Assembly: GCA_965644315.1 (NCBI GenBank)
Contig: CBFFRQ010000017.1
Coordinates: 1 to 64,000, forward strand
From: Caecitellus pseudoparvulus
Lineage: Eukaryota; Bigyra: Bicosoecida
Direction of reading: 5' to 3'
DNA: 64,000 bases
The notes beneath the pieces are model-generated. The model did not search any database. It worked only from the letters and a program-made list of their open reading frames with translations, and was not told the DNA's origin. Shown one piece after another: positions 41,301 through 50,237 of the stretch (within the stretch, counting starts at the first letter, position 1; each line of letters opens with the position of its first letter). The translations under genes and the position numbers were made by a program.

Positions 41301-44299
41301 ACGCCGCCACACCACGCTTCTCCCTGGCCACGTCTGAGGAGCTGGCCGCCAGTGAGGGCCACCTGCACGCCGCTGGACGCGGGCTGCCCCTGCAGAGCCA
41401 GCCATGGGAGTGCCTTGCTCAGGTGTACCTTGGGCAGGGCAAGCTGTCTGCAGCGCTCAAAACGGCCGCACGGGCGCTGGCACTGTGGCACGCGGAGCAG
41501 GGGAGTGACGCCGACTCCGCCTTCCTGCAGCTGGACCTGGCGCCGACCTCCCGTGTCCGCCGCTGGCTCAGCAGGCAGGGTGACGCGCCCAGCGCACCGG
41601 CACCCGGCGCCGGTTCCATCCTGCTCACCCTGGCAGAGGCACATCTAGGCATGGGGCAGTTCGACCACGCCCTGGCACGGGCAGAGGCGGCGTGTGCGGT
41701 GGACAGCACGAGCGTCGCTGCCCTCGGAAGTGCTGGCCGGGCGGCGCTGCTGTGTGCGCGGCAGGCCGCTGAGGATGGCGAGTGGGCCGCTGTCACGTGG
41801 GCTGTGCAGCGGGGCCTGGCGCGCCTGGCTGCTGTGGAGGGGGCAGAGGCCCTGCCGCCCAGCCTGCTCAAATGCCGGGGAGACCTGTTCAGCTGCCTGT
41901 TCCCCGTCTGCCCCGCAGTCTTCACCCGCAGTGCGGCGAGCCGCCTGTGTTGGGCGGCAGGGGACCCCGCCCCACCCGCTTGCACCGACGCCCAGGGCTT
42001 CGCAGAGGGGAGCGACGCTGGGCCGCCGCTGTGGGTGGGCCCACGTGCCGCCCTTGTGCTGCCACTCCTGCCCCAGCTGTGCCCCGGCAGCGACGCGACG
42101 GCTGCATACGCTGCCGTGCTGGAGCAGCTGCTGGTCGCTGCGACGCCGACCGACGAGGTGGCAGCCGCCAGCCACCAGGCCCAGCTGTGTGTGGCGTGGT
42201 GTGACTTGGGCCGCAGCTACCTGCTGCAGGCACGGGCTGCCCTCGCAGCGACTGGGGGTGGAGACAACTCAGGTTCGTGGGCAGGCGAGGGGGGTCTGTG
42301 GGGGGCCTTGTGGCACGTCGCGCCCTCCGCCATGGCGGCTGCTGAAGCAGCGTACCGTGGTGCTGTGCAGGCTGACACAGCGTCGCCCGCTGCGTGGCTG
42401 GGGCTGGGCCTGGCGAGCAGGCAGCCGTCTCAGGCCCAGCACGCCCTGGTCACGGCAGTGATGGCGGGCGGCGGGGGCGTGGCGCTGTGCAACCTGGGCA
42501 TGCTGTACCTGCTGCAGGGCGAGTTCGTCATTGCACGGCGCACGTTTGTGCAGGCGCAGCACACCGACCCCGCCAATGCCGCCATGTGGGTGGGGGTGGG
42601 GCACCTTGCCGCCCAGCTGGCCCACGCAGCCCGCACATCTACGACTGGCGCCACGTTGCCCGCAGGGCTGGCTGCGTTGCTTGCCTCTGCCACGGGCGGC
42701 GGGGATGTGGCCGGGGAAGCTGCCCTGCGCAGCATGACCGCCTTCCTGTCTGGGACGGACCTGGCACAGGGACCAGAGGCCACGCTGCCGGCGGGGCTGC
42801 TGGCTGGGGCGCTGGTGGGCACGCGTCTGCTGCCGGGGCAAGGCGCCGTGCAAGGCGGCGCGGCGGTGTGGACGGGGGACGTGCATGCGGCGGCAGGGGG
42901 CGGGCTGCCGCCGCAGTCGCTGCTGTCCATGGCAGCGGAGGCTCAGCCAGCCTCAGTGCCAGCGCTGCTGGGGCTGGCTGCTCTCGCCCACACACGGGCT
43001 GTGGCGGCGTGGGAGGTGGGCCCACCCACCGGGGCGTTGCGCCACGCCATCACCAGCCTCAAGTGGGCCCTGGCAGCTGTCGCACGACAAGGCGCCGTGG
43101 CGGGTGTGGCCACTGGACCCTCCACGCCCGCCCTGACTCCAGACACGGCCCAGCTGTGGGTGGTCGCCTGTGCCACTCTGTCCCGCGCAGCCACCCTGCT
43201 GCGGGCAGTGTGGGCTCCTGCCCTCCCCGCCCCCCCTGCCTTGGCTGCCGTGCTGCCCCTCCTGCAGCGCTGCTTGGCGTGGCTCGGCAGCTCCGGAGCC
43301 GGTACACTGGCAGCCTGCCTGGCCAGCGTCCCAGGCACGCTGCTGGCCGCAGCACTGAAGGTGCCAGGCGACCTTGCCTGCCTGGCGACAGAAGTGCAGG
43401 GGTCTCAGCTGGCAGGCCGCTTGACCCCGCCCGGCGTGTGGCTGGTGGCGGGCGCTGCCCTGGCCGCCCCCCCACAGCAGGGCCCCGAAGCACTGGCGCA
43501 CACCGTGCACAGCGCCTCGCTGCAGGCCTGTCTGCCCCTCCTCCTGCTCATGGCGCGCTTGCAGCTGGCGGCAGGGGATGCGGCAGGCGCCCTGGCCACT
43601 CTGCAGGATGCCACCCGGTCCACGCCAGATGCCCACATGCCGTGGCGGATGGGGGTGGCGCAGGGGGCGTTCCTGGGAGACACGGACCTGGTGGGGTCGG
43701 TGTCGCCCCACCTGGCCACCGTCACGCATGCCGCGCGGGATGCGGGCAGCAGCCTCCCCACCACGACCAACGCTCCTCAAGCCGCACTGCGTCAGGCCCT
43801 GCTGGCTGCGGCGTATGCGTCAGAGGAGGTGGCGAGGGTGGTGCAGGGGGGGGAGGACACCGACTCTGCCACGGACCTCTCTGCGTCCGTCTCTGCCGCC
43901 CTGCGCGAGAGCAGCATGTGGCACCCCGTCTCAGGAGGCGCCGACGCACCGCCCGCCGCCGACGCCCCCACCACCCTGCGCCTGGCCAAGGCGTGGTTGC
44001 GCGTCGCTGCGGCGTCGCTGCGAGCGCAGTTCGGGACGGAAGACCCTGCAGCGTATGCCAAGCTGGCTCGCGGGGCCGTCGTGGCTGCGCTGTCCCTGGC
44101 CTGTGCCCTGCTGCAGGCTGGGCCCAGCGACCTGGCAGGCGCCAAGACCGCGCCGGCGCCAGGGGAGGTGTTTGCAGGGGACGCGCCGACAGTGCTGTCG
44201 GCGGTGTGTGGTGCGGGGCATGCGGGGCGGGGCATGGCAGGGGCAGTGAAGGCCCAGGCGCTGGCGCTGCTGGCGTCGGCGCCTGTGGCACAGGCGTGA
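38393..44299 (+). CDS. SKI3/TTC37-like TPR protein of the Ski complex
   Basis: A single uninterrupted exon encodes 1968 residues. SKI3 is the TPR scaffold of the Ski complex that feeds mRNA to the cytoplasmic exosome. The N-terminus gives two clear TPR units (VIADIQAALKSKAWQSVIDK, then AEAAYRAALELEASNAQALQ), the typical start of SKI3/TTC37. More TPR-like helices appear around 40990-41100 (HAGCFAVLGHAYAAQAKCG), 41640-41700 (LAEAHLGMGQFDHALARAEA) and 42340-42560 (AEAAYRGAVQADTASPAAWL, NLGMLYLLQGEFVIARRTFV). Long Ala/Gly-rich stretches separate them. The length is above the 1400-1600 residues usual for the family. The lack of introns over 5.9 kb stands out beside its intron-bearing neighbours. 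The SKI3 name rests on TPR arrangement and size. Confidence 0.7.
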   Translation: MSTASKHVIADIQAALKSKAWQSVIDKCQASLELRKGDVRLHLFRAYAHDKLAQLPEAEAAYRAALELEASNAQALQGLAQVQFACKAWAGARATFSAAAEARSAGAAAAKLMVQGAAAAFHATQYDEAAALLARAPSLAPEDAELVPEVRLRSAAAAVRSLLRGATVLGSGQVASAEGASAAAAAGAAPSTPQAGDSLYHANAWYFLLPQLRQGVPATLTATARALRGLAPATAQGGAADTDEPLESLGQLVQLAVSLGMPGPEEGWGAAEGSRWEGLGVVEGWAPPRLAPSATAPLHLALLLAICIAVQGASGVDAGTLHASRALAAQALGAVSGLVTRPLQADTPPSALNASSSSHVTEASREDLLGLVVDLALVLCASAEVGGAVDLLATQGERGMSPLLAAALHGVQGVVHRGRTGADPAGAVPLNALLAAASGSLLSPLVAGAPPAPRVARAKDAPPPTGMPAVYAMGEAHVTAGPVLTLLQSLASAALSGLRSHLPLGTAVGLSLRSTAPAQRHAVLVALASAWTAARGPGAFSASLTSRAPRSEPTALPASSAPAAVLAVVAATVDKLAQAPWLGAALPGSVHACRLLDLHGSLLLAGAGGGGGVALSVALGVSAAQCLPPTPPATDPLALYTAAVAWRGQVVASGEGGGLAASPLRWLYGSAALPDSASCPGAQASDALSRLLAPWPAAVQTGDTTALHSTVVALPPHAASAVGRLGAAVAATAVMALSPALLHTGPGGGVPTDTPAEGALRRGLASAWGRLLRPLVVALLGPATPPATQALLAALVDVGDAAAARSGGQPGSPAPLALQGPAAQESGASLHFTDVNGCLTRLATACLQLGQGKAAEAQATALAGAALAPCHAGCFAVLGHAYAAQAKCGTPGAAGRAEACWRKALALRGDLSGAAHALAAHLLEEGRPKDAASALAAFLGSSGSTAVSRAWAALALGQLLARGWAGLAKDAATPRFSLATSEELAASEGHLHAAGRGLPLQSQPWECLAQVYLGQGKLSAALKTAARALALWHAEQGSDADSAFLQLDLAPTSRVRRWLSRQGDAPSAPAPGAGSILLTLAEAHLGMGQFDHALARAEAACAVDSTSVAALGSAGRAALLCARQAAEDGEWAAVTWAVQRGLARLAAVEGAEALPPSLLKCRGDLFSCLFPVCPAVFTRSAASRLCWAAGDPAPPACTDAQGFAEGSDAGPPLWVGPRAALVLPLLPQLCPGSDATAAYAAVLEQLLVAATPTDEVAAASHQAQLCVAWCDLGRSYLLQARAALAATGGGDNSGSWAGEGGLWGALWHVAPSAMAAAEAAYRGAVQADTASPAAWLGLGLASRQPSQAQHALVTAVMAGGGGVALCNLGMLYLLQGEFVIARRTFVQAQHTDPANAAMWVGVGHLAAQLAHAARTSTTGATLPAGLAALLASATGGGDVAGEAALRSMTAFLSGTDLAQGPEATLPAGLLAGALVGTRLLPGQGAVQGGAAVWTGDVHAAAGGGLPPQSLLSMAAEAQPASVPALLGLAALAHTRAVAAWEVGPPTGALRHAITSLKWALAAVARQGAVAGVATGPSTPALTPDTAQLWVVACATLSRAATLLRAVWAPALPAPPALAAVLPLLQRCLAWLGSSGAGTLAACLASVPGTLLAAALKVPGDLACLATEVQGSQLAGRLTPPGVWLVAGAALAAPPQQGPEALAHTVHSASLQACLPLLLLMARLQLAAGDAAGALATLQDATRSTPDAHMPWRMGVAQGAFLGDTDLVGSVSPHLATVTHAARDAGSSLPTTTNAPQAALRQALLAAAYASEEVARVVQGGEDTDSATDLSASVSAALRESSMWHPVSGGADAPPAADAPTTLRLAKAWLRVAAASLRAQFGTEDPAAYAKLARGAVVAALSLACALLQAGPSDLAGAKTAPAPGEVFAGDAPTVLSAVCGAGHAGRGMAGAVKAQALALLASAPVAQA

Positions 44300-44393
44300 G
44301 CAGTGCCTGGCGCCGCTCAAAATCCACCGCTCCCGACACACTCGCCGCCCTGCCCAGTGCACACACACGCCCGACACGCCCCCGTGCCTCACC

Positions 44394-45426
44394 ATGCTTG
44401 CCGTGACGGCCCGCCGTGTGGCCGCCGCAGGGGCAACGTCGGCCCTGTGCCGAGGCATGGCCAGCAGTGCTGCGTGGGAGACGCTGGCCGTGAGCCAGCC
44501 AGCGGAGTTTGTGACCCATGTCGCGTTGAATCGCCCCGACAAGCGCAACGCCATGAACAAGACCATGTGGCGGGAAGTGCGGGAAGTGTTCGAGAGCCTG
44601 GACAGCGACCCAGACACACGCGCAGTGGTGTTGTCGGGGAACGGCAAGGGCTTCACAGGCGGCCTGGACCTGGCGGTGCGTCGGGAATTTGTCGTGGCTG
44701 CGGCTCACCACGCCGACGCCTTTTCCTCCCCCCCAACTGCGCGCAGGACCACATGGACTGGTTCTCGCAGGCTGCAGAGACGCAGGACGCGTCCAGGGCC
44801 GCCTTTGAGCTCATGAAGACCATCAAGGCGTACCAGGCCTCCATGTCGTCGCTCGAAGCATGCCGAAAGGTGAGCAGCCTGAGCTGGACAAGCGCAGTCC
44901 CCCGGCACCCCACGCCGCCGTCCCTGCGCAGCCTGTTGTGGCGGTGGTGCATGGAACATGCATTGGTGCGGGGGTGGACATGATCTGCGCCGCAGACATC
45001 CGGTACGCGTCGAACGACGCAGTGTTTTGCGTGAAGGAGGCGGAAATTGGTCTCGCAGCCGACGTCGGCACGCTGCAGCGCCTGCCCCGCATCATCGGCA
45101 ACGAGAGCCTGGCACGGGAACTGGCCTTCACAGCCAGGAATATGTCTGCAGGGGAGGCAGCGAAGGTCGGCCTGCTGTCGGCGGTGCACACGAGCAAGGA
45201 GGAGGCGCTGAGCGCCGGCCTCGCCACAGCGCAGCGCATCGCAGCCTTGAGCCCAGTGGCTGTGCAGGGCACCAAGGTGGCCCTGAACTACTCCCGGGAG
45301 CACGGCATCGCACAGGGCCTGGAGTACCAGGTCGCGTGGAACGCAGCCATGCTGCAGACGCCGGACATCCCTCAGGCGGCTGCGGCGCTCATGGGCGGCG
45401 GCAAGGCCGACTTCGCCAAGCTGTGA
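44394..45426 (+). CDS. Delta(3,5)-delta(2,4)-dienoyl-CoA isomerase (ECH1-like)
   Basis: Exons 44394-44675, 44747-44869 and 44932-45426 give 299 residues. This crotonase-fold enzyme isomerises 3,5-dienoyl-CoA to 2,4-dienoyl-CoA during breakdown of unsaturated fatty acids. HVALNRPDKRNAMNKTMWRE opens the fold. The oxyanion-hole motifs are GKGFTGGLDLA and GTCIGAGVDMICAADIRYAS. KEAEIGLAADVGTLQRLPRI holds the acidic residues that mark ECH1 over ordinary enoyl-CoA hydratases. The N-terminus MLAVTARRVAAAGATSALCR is an Arg/Ala-rich presequence suggesting mitochondrial import. No C-terminal SKL peroxisomal signal is present (it ends DFAKL). Confidence 0.92.
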
Positions 45427-45467
45427 GGCACAATGCAGGCAGACGGCACTGCGCTGTGTGGGGATCA

Positions 45468-48400
45468 CTACATTGCTGCTTGCGCTGCCGCCTGGCAGTT
45501 CTCCACCGCCGCCACCCACGCCTCACGCCCCGCTTGGGACGCCTCCCCACACAGCACGGCCGTGCCGGGAGCGTCACCCGGCCCCCCCGCATCTGTACCC
45601 CCACGCCCCGCCCCTCCGAACTGCACCGTGGACCCGGGGTGCGCCAGGCACCAAGGCACGAGGGGGGCCTCCTCCCCCACCTCGCTGCCTGGCGCGTCGG
45701 TGGCGTGGGGCAGGCTGCCCGGCGCCCCTGGCCAGGCCTCATCCGCCGCAGGGGTCAGCGTGGAGCAGGCGAGGGCAGAGGACAGCGGCAGGACGGCCAG
45801 GGTGGCCGTGTCGTGGTATTCCAGGCGCCACTGTTCTGTGTTGAGACGGAACAGCCGCCGCTGCCAGCGCAGGAGGGGCTGCATGTCCAGCAGACCCCGC
45901 TGCTCCCCAGCTGCAGCGGACGCGGCGGCGTCGGCCAGGGCTGCCTGGTGCTTGCGAGGCACCGCCAGCTTCCACAGCAAGCCCTCCACACGCCCCCCCG
46001 TGAGCAGGTGCCCGATGACTGAGGGCTCGCCTGCCTGTCCCAGCACCTGCTGCGTGATGTCTTGCCGCCCAGCCAGGGCATCGTACGCGCTGCGGCAAGG
46101 CGTGGCGGCGGCCGTGTCGGGGGACACCTCGCCGGGCTGCGCCCCGCCAGCGTCGTCCCATGCCGCCTGCACTGCATCGGCCAGTGGCAGGCTGAGGGTG
46201 GCGGCGGCCTGGGCGGCAGCCTGGGCCAGAGGCATGCCAGCGTACCCAGACGCCACGGCAGAGGCCAGCAGGACGCTGGCCCATCGCAGCGTGTGTGCGT
46301 CGCTCTCGGCTTGCAGGTGCAGGACGTGGGGGCCGCAGGTGATAGTGAGGGTGACGTCACAGTCCTCCCCCCCTGCCTGCAGCACCCCCCTGGCACCCAG
46401 CAGTGAAGCGACGTGGGCAGCAGCGCCAGTGTGCGGCAGTGGGGCTGCGGCCGCCCCCGGCGCGTCAGGAGCCCCCGTCGTTGTGCCTGGTTTGCCCAAT
46501 GGGGACACCAGGTGGGCCATGCCGCAGGCCGGGTCCGCCGTTCCCCCCGTCCGGGAGGGGCGGCCCCCTGCGAGGACACTGCGCACACTGGCACTGGCAG
46601 CGCCTGCCACCCCGCTGCCTCCCGGGTATCGTGGAGGGCGGTGGGGGGTGTGTCCCTGCTCGGCGCGTGCGCTGCCCAGCGGCGGCAGGGCGGTGACAGT
46701 GACCCGGCAGCGGGGCAGCGGCAGCCAGCCCCGCAGCTTCCCCTGTCGGAAGCAGCGAAACGCACGAGGGTGCACAACGCACCAGGCCTGGTGCCAGGCG
46801 GCCTGCTCCAGCTGCTGGCGCGTGGCCGCGTCCAACGGCGCGTCAGCAGGGGGTGGGAAGGGGCTGGGCAGCGGCGCATGTGCCAGCAGCAGCCACCCCG
46901 CCAACACACCGCCAACGCTGTACACCAGGTGGCTGGGCATGCCAAAGGTGGGCAGCACAGGGGAAGGGCTGGCCACGGTGCTGCTGGAGTCACTGCCTGT
47001 GCCGGTGGCGACGGGTGACTCCGCCTCGTCAGGAGGGCGAGGGGGGGGCACCGAGAGGGGGGTGGGGGGCTCACCCTGGGGACTGCTGGTGGTGGATGTG
47101 GGGGTGTGCATGGCTTGAGCGGGGGACGGCGATGCGCCTTGCTCGTCAGCATCCTCTGCAGGGGTGGCAGGGGGCGTCCCCACCCGTGTCTCGCCCTCTC
47201 CCGGCGGGGATACGGGTGTCAGCGGTGCGCCGGCTGCTGGTGCTGGCGCTGCGTGGGGGTGCCCCTCACCTGCCTCGGCAGCCTGCGCCTTGAGGGGGGA
47301 AGGACTGAGATCCAGCTGCACGCTGCCAGAGGGCGGCGGGGGGGATGCTTCCTGCTCTGCTGTGCCCTGTGATGTACTGCCCTGCTTCCTGCCCAGCTCC
47401 AGCAACGCCTCACGCAGCGCACCACACAAGGCAGTCAGGCCTGCCATGGCCGCTTGGCTCCGCTGCAGCGCTTGCTCCTGCTGCTGCACGAGGCTGGTCA
47501 GACGTGCGATCTCAGATCGGGCCGCCGCCAGCCCCCCCTCGTTGGCCTCCACGCCCCCCTGCAGGCGCCGCAGGGCCTCCTCTTGCTCCCCCTCCCGCCC
47601 AGCCCGCACCTGCTGCAGCCGGGTGAGCATGCGCAGCATGTCGGCGTGCTCTGCGACCTCCTCGCTCAGCGCCTCGAAGGCTTCCAGGGAAGGGCCTGTG
47701 GAGCTGCCCTGTCCTGGCGCCGCCTGGCCTGCGCCCGCCTGGGCCGCCTGCGGAGGGGGGCCCGACCCGCCGCCGCCACTGCCCCCCGTGCGCGCCGCGT
47801 GGTCCAGGCGCTTGCCCTCCAGATCCGTCATGAGGTGTTTGCGCTCGCGCTCCCATGCCATGCGGGATGCAGCAATGTCCTGCTCCAGGCCTGCCAGGGC
47901 TGCTCGGTGAGAGGGACGGGAGGTGTACTCAGGGGGTGGCCGGGGACCAGGCGGCCTGCTGCGCCCACTGCTGCTCAGCGACAACTCAGCCGTGCCAGAC
48001 AGCGGGCCTTGCTCCCCCTCGGGCTGCAGGGCGTTCAGGGCGCTGACCATGCTGCCGGAGTGCAGCGGCATGAGCTCAGCAGCGATGCCGCCGCCGTCCT
48101 CCTCCTCCTCACTCTCTGACATGGAGCCAAAGGCGCCCCCACGGCCTCCAGGCGCAGCTGAGGCTGGAGCAGCTGTCCCTGCAGGTGCCACCTGAGGCAT
48201 GCTTGGTGGGGCCACTGGGTGAATGGCACTGAAAAGGGAGAGAGGGCGGGCACTGAAGCATGTCCCATGCAGGCGTTGCACTGGCGTTTCACCACGCACG
48301 GGTCCAGCGCAGCCGCCTCTTGCCTGCGCTGCTGAGCCGCTTGCATGCGCCGCAAATGAATCTGCATCCCCGGTACACTATGAGCTTCTCTGTCGTGCTC

Positions 48401-48602
48401 AGAAGGGCAAAGGGCGTGCTTCAGGGGCCCCGCGGGGCGCTGGGCTGCAGGGCCGTTGCGCGCACCTGTTTCCCTTGATTCTGCCGGCATTGGTTGCGGG
48501 CTCAAACGTGCACTCCTTCAGCTCCTGCTCGTGCCTTGAAACAACCTGCTTCGTCGTGCGTTTGGCTTGCTCCTGCTCCCACCTCCGGTACAGGGAAGCC
48601 AT
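45468..48602 (-). CDS. PH-domain coiled-coil protein with flagellar-type N-terminal motif
   Basis: Exons 48466-48602, 48300-48377 and 45468-48228 give 991 residues. The first two exons read MASLYRRWEQEQAKRTTKQV and ELKECTFEPATNAG, then GMQIHLRRMQAAQQRRQEA. The CTFEPxxN pattern is common in ciliary and centrosomal proteins of protists. Next come an acidic SESEEEED run, a coiled coil (about residues 145-330, ALSEEVAEHADMLRMLTRLQ and later heptads) and a Pro/Ser-rich linker. A PH-like fold follows, with AWHQAWCVVHPRAFRCFRQG as its first strands and HVLHLQAESDAHTLRWASVL as its closing helix. A second PH-like region follows: EGLLWKLAVPRKHQAALAD, LLRWQRRLFRLNTEQWRLEY and SQAGREAWVAAVENCQAAAQ. PH domains bind phosphoinositides or proteins. 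No enzymatic motif is seen. Confidence 0.65.
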
Positions 48603-49035
48603 CGTTCCCTAGCCCTCCCTCCTTGCCCGCCACTGGTTCACCTCCCAGCTTGCCGCCGCACAAGGACACACCAAAGACTGGACACCAGGGCATGCACACA
48701 CTGCAGTAATGCACTGAAAGCATAAAGGACTTGTACGAGACCCTGCGTCACGGAAATAAATTGATAATCACTTACCACGGAGCTTCGTGGAAAAAGATAG
48801 CACCAAACCTTATCTCTGGTCAGGTTCTCTTCCTGCCTGCCCGGTGGCTGCAATGGAGCTTTCCTATGTGCCGTCAGCTGTGTTGCACCTACGACAAAAA
48901 CCACTCACCACACCCACCTCTACCTCCCAGTGCAATCTAAAGTCCAGCGGACCGCACTTTCGTTGCCTGGCAAGCAGAACTTGCCTTCCTTCTGCGGCAC
49001 TCCAGCGCCTTCGGCGTGACTGAACCTCCCGCATC
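48603..49035. promoter_or_regulatory. Divergent intergenic region, PH protein / Bax inhibitor-1
   Basis: About 430 bases between diverging genes. A more AT-rich patch (about 48740-48830, including AAATAAATTGATAATCACTT) stands out against the GC-rich surroundings. Confidence 0.4.
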
Positions 49036-50091
49036 ATGGACACGCTTGGAGCAGCCTTCAATGGCAAGCTGGACCTGCAAGCCCTCCTGAAAGCAGGGGA
49101 CATCTCGGCCGGAACGCAGGACCACCTTGCTCGAGTGTGCGTGAGCGGTGCCCGACAAGGGGCTTCGAGAAGACCGGCGTGTGATGCTTGCGTTTCGGTC
49201 TGGGCTTGTGCAGGTACCTGACTTTGTGCATTGGTCTGGCAGCTTCCAGCGTCGGCGCCTACGTGCACATGCTGACGCACATGGGAGGCATGCTGAGCAG
49301 TCTGGCCGCTTTGGGCCTCACACTGTGGCTTGCTTTCGACGCTGTGAGTGGCGGGCGGCACGTGGCGAGTTTCACCACGCCCCAGTGTGCACTGGCCCCT
49401 TTCGCGCTGACGGCGTGACGCAGGACAAGACGAACACTCTGAAGCGAGTGAGCATCTTCACCGCCTTTTGTTTCGCGAAGGTGCGTGCATGAGTCACGCG
49501 CTGTGCTGCGTGATCGCTGCCCACTGCAGCCAAGTGGCACCCGGCAACGCAGGGCATGAGCGTCGGACCTCTCGTGGCCTACGCCGCGTATGTGGAGCCT
49601 TCCATCATCCTCACCGCCTTCCTGGGAACAGCGACCATCTTCGGCGCCTTCTCCCTCTCGGCTATGCTGTCCAAGCGCCGCTCGCTGCTGTACATCGGAG
49701 CCATCAGCTCGTCCATCCTGTCCATGCTGCTGCTGGGCAGTCTGCTCAGCTTCTTCCTGCCCTGGCAGGTGTTCACGGAGCTGAACCTGTACCTGGGCCT
49801 GGCAGCCTTCATGGGCTACGTCGTGTACGACACGCAGGTCATCATTGAGCGCAGCGAGGCATTGGGGGATGCGCCAAAGGGTGCGTGGTCGGGCTCGCCT
49901 GCCCAGCGTGCTGCTCCGCACACACTCGCTGCCCCTCCCCCCCCCGGCTCACCGCAGACATCGCCATGGACGCCCTGCAGCTGTTCGTGGACTTCCTGGG
50001 CATCTTCGTCCGCCTCCTCATCATCCTCGCCCGCAACTCCCGCAAGAAGCAGGGCAGCCAGGGGGGCAGCAGGCGCCGGGAGCGCAGCTGA
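49036..50091 (+). CDS. Bax inhibitor-1 family protein
   Basis: Five exons: 49036-49136, 49214-49343, 49424-49480, 49553-49880 and 49958-50091, giving 249 residues. BI-1 (TMBIM6) proteins are ER membrane proteins that leak calcium and restrain stress-induced cell death. HLARVYLTLCIGLAASSVGA, MSVGPLVAYAAYVEPSIILT and FLGTATIFGAFSLSAMLSKR follow the family closely. GLAAFMGYVVYDTQVIIERS carries the conserved Asp. The final exon has DALQLFVDFLGIFVRLLIIL and a basic tail (RNSRKKQG...RRRERS) like that of plant and animal BI-1. Seven hydrophobic segments can be counted. All four introns are 70-80 nt and restore conserved residues. Confidence 0.93.
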
Positions 50092-50237
50092 GCGACGCTG
50101 CCCAGCGGCGGCAGTTCGCAAAAGGGATCAATTCATGCACGTCACAGATTGACGCCCGTACACACCCGTTGATGTGCGTGTGAGCCCCAGGTGCCTCGTT
50201 GCCTGCACTGTGCCAGTGTCCCCGGCCTGCAGCAACC

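Noticed and set aside
39217-44406. Long plus- and minus-strand ORFs overlapping the SKI3-like gene in other frames
   Set aside because: Arg/Gly/Cys-rich shadows produced by GC-rich codons; no conserved motifs.
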